Below, piece by piece: positions 16,360 through 20,560 of a stretch of DNA of 20,560 nt; within the stretch, counting starts at the first letter, position 1; each line of letters starts with the position of its first letter. The notes under the pieces were generated by a model that had not been told where the DNA came from, ran no database searches, and worked only from the letters and a program-made list of their open reading frames with translations. The stretch spans positions 1 through 20,560 of the forward strand of contig CAKOYA010000021.1 of assembly GCA_934130325.1 (NCBI GenBank), written 5' to 3'. Position numbers and translations under genes: made by a program. This stretch comes from an uncultured Clostridia bacterium (lineage in GTDB: Bacteria; Bacillota; Clostridia; TANB77; CAG-465).

Positions 16360-17850
16360 ATGGAAAATAAAAGAAAAAGTAAAAATGGAATATCACTAAT
16401 AGTGTTAGTTATAACAATAATAGTAATAGTGATACTTTCGGTGTCAATAATACTTACGATTACTAAAAATAACCCAATAAAAAATGCTCAATATGCAGTA
16501 GAAGAGAACAATAAAAAGGTAGCAATGGAAAAATTACAACTAGCTTTATTAGATTATGAAATGGAAAGAAATCAAAGTGGAATAACTTTAGAGGATTATT
16601 TTAAAAAAATAAAGAATGATGGGACAATAGAAAATTTTGAAAGTCTTGAAGATGGAAATGTTAGGGTTATTTGTGATGGAATTCCATTTAAGATTTACAA
16701 AGATACATTAAATATTATGGCTGATAATGAGCCTAATTTTGTAATAGAAACTTTAGTAAGTGATACAACTATATCAGTACATATAAAGGATACACAATTT
16801 TTAAAGGAAGATCGTGAGTATACATATTCAATTAAAGAACAAAGTGCAGAAAATTATATCAGTGAAATTACAACAAAAGAAGAGATTCATAATTTTACTA
16901 ATTTAACTATTGGTAAAACATATACAATAAGTGTAAAGACTAAAACAAATAAAGAGATTGATATTTCAAAAGAAGTTAATGTTTTGATACCAATAAAAGT
17001 AACAGGAGTAAAATTTAATACTAGTTCAATAATTATGAAAAGTAATGGAACATATACTTTAAGTGCAACTGTGGAACCAGAAAATGCAAGTAATAAAGAA
17101 TTAATTTGGGAAAGTTCTAATCCTGAAGTAGTATCTGTTGTAGATGGAGTATTAACTTCATATGATACTTTACAAAAAGATATAACTATTACAGCAAAAT
17201 CAGCTGAAAATAACGAATTTTATGCATCTTGTAGTGTTGAAGTTGCAGAAGCAAAACCATTAAAGGATGTAGCAAAAGGTTCATATGTAAATTACCCTGT
17301 AAGTTATACAAATGATGGTACAGGAATGTATGGAAAAGGTAATATTAGTACATATACTGGATGGAGAGTGTTATATTCAGAAGAAAATACTACATATATA
17401 GTAATGGCAGGTGCTAAAAAAATTGGATCTGGAAATGGGTATAAGGATAATGCATCAGGATGGATAACTTACATGGATACATTTGCAGAACAGCAAATCA
17501 AATTGGATAGTTCATATGCGGTTGAGGTAAGGGCAATGGACAAAGATGATTTGAAGAAGTGGAATAATAATAGTTCTATTAGCTTTAGGGATGAATTTAC
17601 TGACAGCATAATAGCAAATGGTAGTTATTATTGGCTTGCAACTGTAGAACAGGACCAAACTTTTGGTGGTTGCGTTGCAGTTATAACTCCTACTCCTATT
17701 AGTGATCTAAAATCTTCAGGTTATTTTCGTCAGCCACTGCCAAATTCAGACATATATGGATATAGGGCTATAATACAATTAAAAGATGACATGCAGTATG
17801 TAGGTGGAAAAGGTACAGCTTCAGAGCCATATGTATTATTACCACAATAG
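16360..17850 (+). CDS. Third pilin-like surface protein with BID_2 Ig-like domain
   Basis: A 496-residue protein with a strong ribosome binding site (AAGGAGA, 16347-16353). The basic leader M-E-N-K-R-K-S-K-N-G10 precedes I11-S-L-I-V15 and a hydrophobic helix to about residue 35: a pilin-type signal with Val at mature position 5. An amphipathic helix (about 40-70, N-K-K-V-A-M-E-K-L-Q-L-A-L-L-D-Y) resembles the pilin alpha-1 extension. A probable Fn3-like segment (130-207) and a bacterial Ig-like domain of BID_2 type (212-293; V-T-G-V-K-F ... S-N-P-E-V-V-S-V-V-D-G-V-L-T) follow. The C-terminal part (296-496) has the W-R-V-L-Y-S-E-E-N-T-T-Y-I-V ... Y-G-Y-R-A-I-I-Q-L pattern often seen at the C-end of pilin-like proteins in Clostridia. 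No wall anchor is present. Unlike the two giants it is not followed by a small membrane gene; the group II intron occupies that position. It is likely a cell-surface adhesin or minor pilin (inference). Confidence 0.87.
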   Translation: MENKRKSKNGISLIVLVITIIVIVILSVSIILTITKNNPIKNAQYAVEENNKKVAMEKLQLALLDYEMERNQSGITLEDYFKKIKNDGTIENFESLEDGNVRVICDGIPFKIYKDTLNIMADNEPNFVIETLVSDTTISVHIKDTQFLKEDREYTYSIKEQSAENYISEITTKEEIHNFTNLTIGKTYTISVKTKTNKEIDISKEVNVLIPIKVTGVKFNTSSIIMKSNGTYTLSATVEPENASNKELIWESSNPEVVSVVDGVLTSYDTLQKDITITAKSAENNEFYASCSVEVAEAKPLKDVAKGSYVNYPVSYTNDGTGMYGKGNISTYTGWRVLYSEENTTYIVMAGAKKIGSGNGYKDNASGWITYMDTFAEQQIKLDSSYAVEVRAMDKDDLKKWNNNSSISFRDEFTDSIIANGSYYWLATVEQDQTFGGCVAVITPTPISDLKSSGYFRQPLPNSDIYGYRAIIQLKDDMQYVGGKGTASEPYVLLPQ

Positions 17851-17862
17851 CAATTATATAAT

Positions 17863-17893
17863 AAAAAGTTTCTCAGTTAATGGGAAACTTTTT
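17863..17893 (+). terminator. Intrinsic terminator after the third pilin-like gene; intron insertion target
   Basis: AAAAAGTTTC (17863-17872) pairs perfectly with GAAACTTTTT (17884-17893). The group II intron begins 5 nt later, matching the known preference of class C introns for sites just behind intrinsic terminators. Confidence 0.9.
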
Positions 17894-18239
17894 ATATGTA
17901 CGACAGGCATGTCGTTTAGCTAATCGGTGAAAGTCCGTAGTGGAGGTATATATCGCTAACCACATAGAAAAGCACAAGCTATCCATTGTGAGGTGGAAGT
18001 GAAGGAAGTGTGTATCAAAATCTTGGCTCGATGTACAAAAACTTAATACTAAGGCTGTATAAGAGGGTAAGACTACATATCAAGCCAAAGCCCCAAAGAT
18101 ATACGTAACCTTATGCAGTAAATTAAGCGAGTAAAAGAGGAAAGTTAAACGGCTTATCCTGTGAGGTCTTGTGAACACTAGAAATAGTGGTCGAAAAAGG
18201 TTTATCACAAGAAGTCAGCAGAGGTCATAGTAGAAAAAA

Positions 18240-18255
18240 TTTTTTTTTTTTTTTT
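18240..18255 (+). repeat. T16 homopolymer within the intron
   Basis: Sixteen T follow six A (18234-18239). By alignment with the O. iheyensis intron this is where the domain III terminal hairpin should be, so the hairpin is replaced by an A/T run. Confidence 0.85.
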
Positions 18256-18407
18256 CGGAGGACTGAACAATTTGTAGTGTTTTCACTACCAAAATTTAGT
18301 GATAGATAATAATTAGAATGTGTTAATGAGGAGAGTATGAGCGTATCTCAAATGGTTACTCAAAATCAATGTTTTATCTATCTACAGAAAGGAAAGAGGA
18401 AACAAAT

Positions 18408-19265
18408 ATGGAGCTTTTAGAAGAAATTCTTAATCGAGAGAATCTAAACAAGGCATACAAGAAAGTATATCAAAACAAAGGAGTGGCAGGAGTAGACGGA
18501 ATAACAGTAGAAGAAATAGCAGAATACATCAAAGAAAATAAAGACAGAATAACAAATAAAATAAGGAAAAGACAATATAAGCCACAACCAGTAAAAAGAG
18601 TTCAAATACCAAAAGAAAATGGACAGAAAAGAAATCTAGGAATCCCAACAGTAATGGATAGAATAATACAGCAGGCAATAGTACAAATATTGACACCAAT
18701 ATTTGAAGAGCAATTTCATGATAACAGTTATGGATTTAGACCGGGAAGAAGTTGTGAACAAGCAGTATTAAAGGTATTAGAATATCTAAATGACGGATAT
18801 GATTGGATAGTAGACATTGACTTAGGGAAATTCTTTGACACAGTAAATCAAGATAAACTAATTACAATAATAGGAAAAACAATAAAAGACGGGAACGTAG
18901 TGTCACTAATAAGAAAATATTTAAGTGCAGGAGTAATGGTAAATGGAGTAAAAATGGAGACAAAAGTAGGAACACCACAAGGAGGAAATTTAAGTCCGTT
19001 ACTAAGTAATATAATGTTAAATGAACTAGACAAAGAACTAGATGCAAGAGGATTGAATTTTGTAAGATATGCAGATGACTGTATAATACTTGTAAAAAGT
19101 GAAAAAGCAGCGAACCGAGTATTAACATCAATAACAAAATTTATTGAGAAGAAACTAGGTTTAAAAGTAAATGCAGAGAAAAGCAAAGTAACAAGACCAA
19201 CTAAGACCAAATACCTAAGTTTTAGTTTTTGGAGAACAGCAATTATCTGGTTAGAGGATGGGTAA
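18408..19265 (+). CDS. ltrA: Group II intron reverse transcriptase/maturase, truncated
   Basis: A 285-residue product from the ATG at 18408 (AAAGAGGA upstream); an in-frame ATG at 18369 lacks a ribosome binding site. The start M-E-L-L-E-E-I-L-N-R-E-N matches IIC maturases. RT blocks are visible in order: K-G-V-A-G-V-D-G; R-V-Q-I-P-K; N-S-Y-G-F-R-P-G-R-S; motif A D-I-D-L-G-K-F-F-D; Q-G-G-N-L-S-P; catalytic Y-A-D-D at 221-224; L-G-L-K-V-N-A-E-K-S-K; and K-Y-L-S-F-S-F (usually K-Y/F-L-G-F). Directly after this last block the frame reads W-R-T-A-I-I-W-L-E-D-G and stops. About 45 residues of thumb and early domain X that normally follow are missing, and the remainder lies in another frame (19229-19567). 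The polymerase core is intact on paper but the protein is probably not functional. Class C maturases lack an endonuclease domain, so none is expected. Confidence 0.88.
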   Translation: MELLEEILNRENLNKAYKKVYQNKGVAGVDGITVEEIAEYIKENKDRITNKIRKRQYKPQPVKRVQIPKENGQKRNLGIPTVMDRIIQQAIVQILTPIFEEQFHDNSYGFRPGRSCEQAVLKVLEYLNDGYDWIVDIDLGKFFDTVNQDKLITIIGKTIKDGNVVSLIRKYLSAGVMVNGVKMETKVGTPQGGNLSPLLSNIMLNELDKELDARGLNFVRYADDCIILVKSEKAANRVLTSITKFIEKKLGLKVNAEKSKVTRPTKTKYLSFSFWRTAIIWLEDG

Positions 19266-19567
19266 ATTACTTTAGAATAGCAAATATGAAGAAGAGAATA
19301 ACACAAATAGATGAACACCTAAGAACACAAATAAGAGCAATAATCTGGAAACAATGGAAAGTACCAACAAGAAAAGAAAAAGCACTAAAACAGCTTGGAG
19401 TAAAAGCAGATATTGCACATAATTTAGCAAATACAAGAAAAGGTTATCAATTAGTGAGTAAAACAGATTGGATAAAATTTGCTATAAATATTGAAAGGTT
19501 AAGAAAAAGAGGTCTAGTATTTCTACTAGACCGATATACAAAAGTACATATTGAATGTACAAATTGA
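19229..19567 (+). pseudogene. C-terminal fragment of the intron maturase (domain X)
   Basis: A 112-codon frame continuing the maturase after the deletion. L-V-R-G-W-V-N-Y-F-R-I-A-N-M-K, I-D-E-H-L-R-T-Q-I-R, W-K-Q-W-K and L-L-D-R-Y-T-K-V-H-I-E are the standard C-terminal blocks of group II intron maturases. It would have to start at a TTG with no ribosome binding site, so it is a remnant. The stop TGA (19565-19567) abuts domain V, as is normal for this intron class. Confidence 0.88.
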
Positions 19568-19643
19568 ACCGCCGTATGCCCTAACGGCACGTACGGTGGT
19601 GTGAGAGGGAATAAATAAAATAATTATTTATTCTCTACTCGAT
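19568..19643 (+). ncRNA. Group II intron domains V and VI
   Basis: Domain V: ACCGCCGUA (19568-19576) pairs with UACGGUGGU (19592-19600) with one G-U, capped by GCCCUAACGGC. Domain VI: GAGGGAATAAATAA and TTATTTATTCTC form a long AT-rich stem, with an unpaired A expected in the 3'-side CTACTC for branching. The intron ends at GAT (19641-19643). Confidence 0.88.
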
Positions 19644-19757
19644 TATTATTTTTGTGGTATTTGAATAATATGTAATATACTATTTTTTTAGTAGTAAGAT
19701 ATATTGTGAACAAAAGGTGAAATTTAAACTTATACATTACATTTTTTCTAGTAATTA

Positions 19758-19786
19758 TTGACTTGTAAAAACTAGTTTGATATAAT
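19758..19786 (+). promoter_or_regulatory. Sigma-A promoter of pgsA
   Basis: TTGACT (19758-19763), a 17-bp spacer and a perfect TATAAT (19781-19786) about 20 nt upstream of the ribosome binding site. Confidence 0.82.
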
Positions 19787-19814
19787 AAAATTGTATTTGA
19801 GAGGAGAGGAAAAA

Positions 19815-20432
19815 ATGTTTAAAAATATGAATTTACCAAATAAATTAACATGCTTGAGAATCGCATTAGTTCCAATTTTTGTAGTATTTATGGCTCTTCC
19901 AGTTGAATGGACTTGGACTAAATGGACAGCTCTTGCTATATATATAGTAGCGTCTTTTACAGATTTTTTAGATGGACATATTTCAAGAAAGAATGATATT
20001 GTTACAAAATTTGGAAAGATAATGGATCCTTTAGCTGATAAATTACTTGTTTCTTCAGGATTTGTAATGCTTGCAGGACTTAATGTAATACCTGCTTGGA
20101 TTGCTGTTGTGATAGTATTTAGAGATTTCTTTGTTACATCACTTAGAATGTTTGGAGCAGATAATAATTCAGATTTAGCTGCACATTTTAGTGGAAAGAT
20201 AAAGACAGTTTTTCAATTAATTGGCGTATGCCTTGGAATTTTGGAAGTTACGTTGTTTGTAACAAACAATTCATTTGGTGCCTTTCTAGCTTCAGCTGTT
20301 AATATGTCGATGGCTCAAATGTTGATTAATGTATTTATGACTGTATCTATTACAATGGCAGTTATATTTACAATTTGGTCTTTAATAGATTATTCTGTAA
20401 AGTTTAAAAAAGACATAAATGTAGAAGAATAA
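19815..20432 (+). CDS. pgsA: CDP-diacylglycerol--glycerol-3-phosphate 3-phosphatidyltransferase
   Basis: A 205-residue integral membrane enzyme that makes phosphatidylglycerol phosphate from CDP-diacylglycerol and glycerol 3-phosphate, the committed step to phosphatidylglycerol and cardiolipin. It begins M-F-K-N-M-N-L-P-N-K-L-T-C-L-R, the typical PgsA N-terminus. The CDP-alcohol phosphatidyltransferase signature is complete: D50-x2-D53-G54-x2-S57-R58-x8-G67-x3-D71-x3-D75, with Ser in place of the usual Ala before Arg. Several hydrophobic helices follow. The ATG at 19815 is chosen because GAGGAGAGGA lies directly upstream; an in-frame TTG at 19791 overlaps the promoter and is unlikely. It has its own promoter and terminator, so it is independent of the surface-protein locus. 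Confidence 0.95.
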   Translation: MFKNMNLPNKLTCLRIALVPIFVVFMALPVEWTWTKWTALAIYIVASFTDFLDGHISRKNDIVTKFGKIMDPLADKLLVSSGFVMLAGLNVIPAWIAVVIVFRDFFVTSLRMFGADNNSDLAAHFSGKIKTVFQLIGVCLGILEVTLFVTNNSFGAFLASAVNMSMAQMLINVFMTVSITMAVIFTIWSLIDYSVKFKKDINVEE

Positions 20433-20441
20433 AATAAAAAG

Positions 20442-20480
20442 ATAATCATGTAGTTTTTATCAACTATGTGATTATTTTTA
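20442..20480 (+). terminator. Intrinsic terminator of pgsA
   Basis: ATAATCATGTAGTT (20442-20455) pairs with AACTATGTGATTAT (20462-20475) in a 14-bp stem with two G-U wobbles, followed by TTTTA. The remaining 80 bases to the window end show no gene. Confidence 0.85.
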
Positions 20481-20560
20481 TATCTAAATATGTTAATGAA
20501 AATATTGAAATAAACATTGTAGTTAAAGTGTAAGTAAAGAGAATTTTCTTACTGTATTGT

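Larger units (their letters stand above)
17898..19643 (+). mobile_element. Group II intron, bacterial class C (IIC)
   Basis: The 5' end GUACGACAGGCAUGUCG and the 3' end CUACUCGAU give an element of about 1,746 nt. Blocks matching the well-studied Oceanobacillus iheyensis IIC intron as I recall it include GGCATG near the 5' end, GAAGTCAGCAGAGGTCATAG (18210-18229), GGACTGAACAA before domain IV, and domain V starting ACCGCCGTATG with the class C CGC triad. Domain IV carries the maturase gene. It is inserted just downstream of an intrinsic terminator, a class C hallmark. The maturase is broken (deletion plus frameshift), so the intron could splice or move only with help from a related maturase elsewhere. 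The third base of the 5' end is A where GUGYG is usual. Confidence 0.93.

Noticed and set aside
19971..19988. Ser instead of Ala in the PgsA signature
   Set aside because: The catalytic Asp, Gly and Arg positions are all kept, and a small residue at this place is a mild change not expected to affect function.

Overview
The window comes from a very AT-rich Gram-positive genome, most likely a Clostridia-type Bacillota. Supporting signs are strong AGGAGG-like ribosome binding sites, near-consensus sigma-A promoters, many U-tailed intrinsic terminators, the standard genetic code, and the 'NGISLIVLVITI' type of pilin-like N-terminus common in gut Clostridia. No species can be named from the sequence alone.

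Layout. At the left edge a minus-strand gene of unknown function runs off the window, followed by a minus-strand tRNA-Gly(TCC) with its own consensus promoter and terminator. A plus-strand ABC exporter half-transporter follows (458-2179). The centre (2374-17850) is a surface-protein locus. It holds a 2,395-residue protein with a pilin-like N-terminal anchor, Ig-like domains and six beta-helix-type modules (2374-9561), then a small single-pass membrane protein (9630-10184). A second, paralogous giant gene (10312-15323) is split by two single-base frameshifts and is followed by a second small membrane protein (15555-16043) homologous to the first. A third, smaller pilin-like protein with a BID_2 Ig-like domain and a distinct C-terminal domain (16360-17850) completes the locus. 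Directly behind its terminator sits a bacterial class C group II intron (17898-19643) whose maturase has lost the thumb / start of domain X by an internal deletion plus frameshift. The window ends with the housekeeping gene pgsA (19815-20432) under its own promoter.

How it fits together. The repeating unit is 'giant pilin-anchored repeat protein + small membrane protein with an exported FxLYD-like domain', present twice in tandem, with a third pilin-like gene that lacks a partner. All three pilin-like proteins share a G-I-S-L-I-(V/A) processing-site region without the conserved Glu at +5, have no LPXTG wall anchor, and carry adhesin-like ectodomains. No pilus ATPase, platform protein or prepilin peptidase is encoded here. 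I infer a surface adhesion or display locus that depends on export and processing machinery elsewhere. The paralogues have exchanged sequence recently: one Ig-like domain is almost identical at the DNA level in both giant genes.

The most notable points are the duplicated two-gene cassette, the Glu5-less giant pilin-like proteins, the double frameshift, the vicinal-cysteine Ig repeats, the (TA)n tract upstream of the third gene, and the orphaned class C intron.
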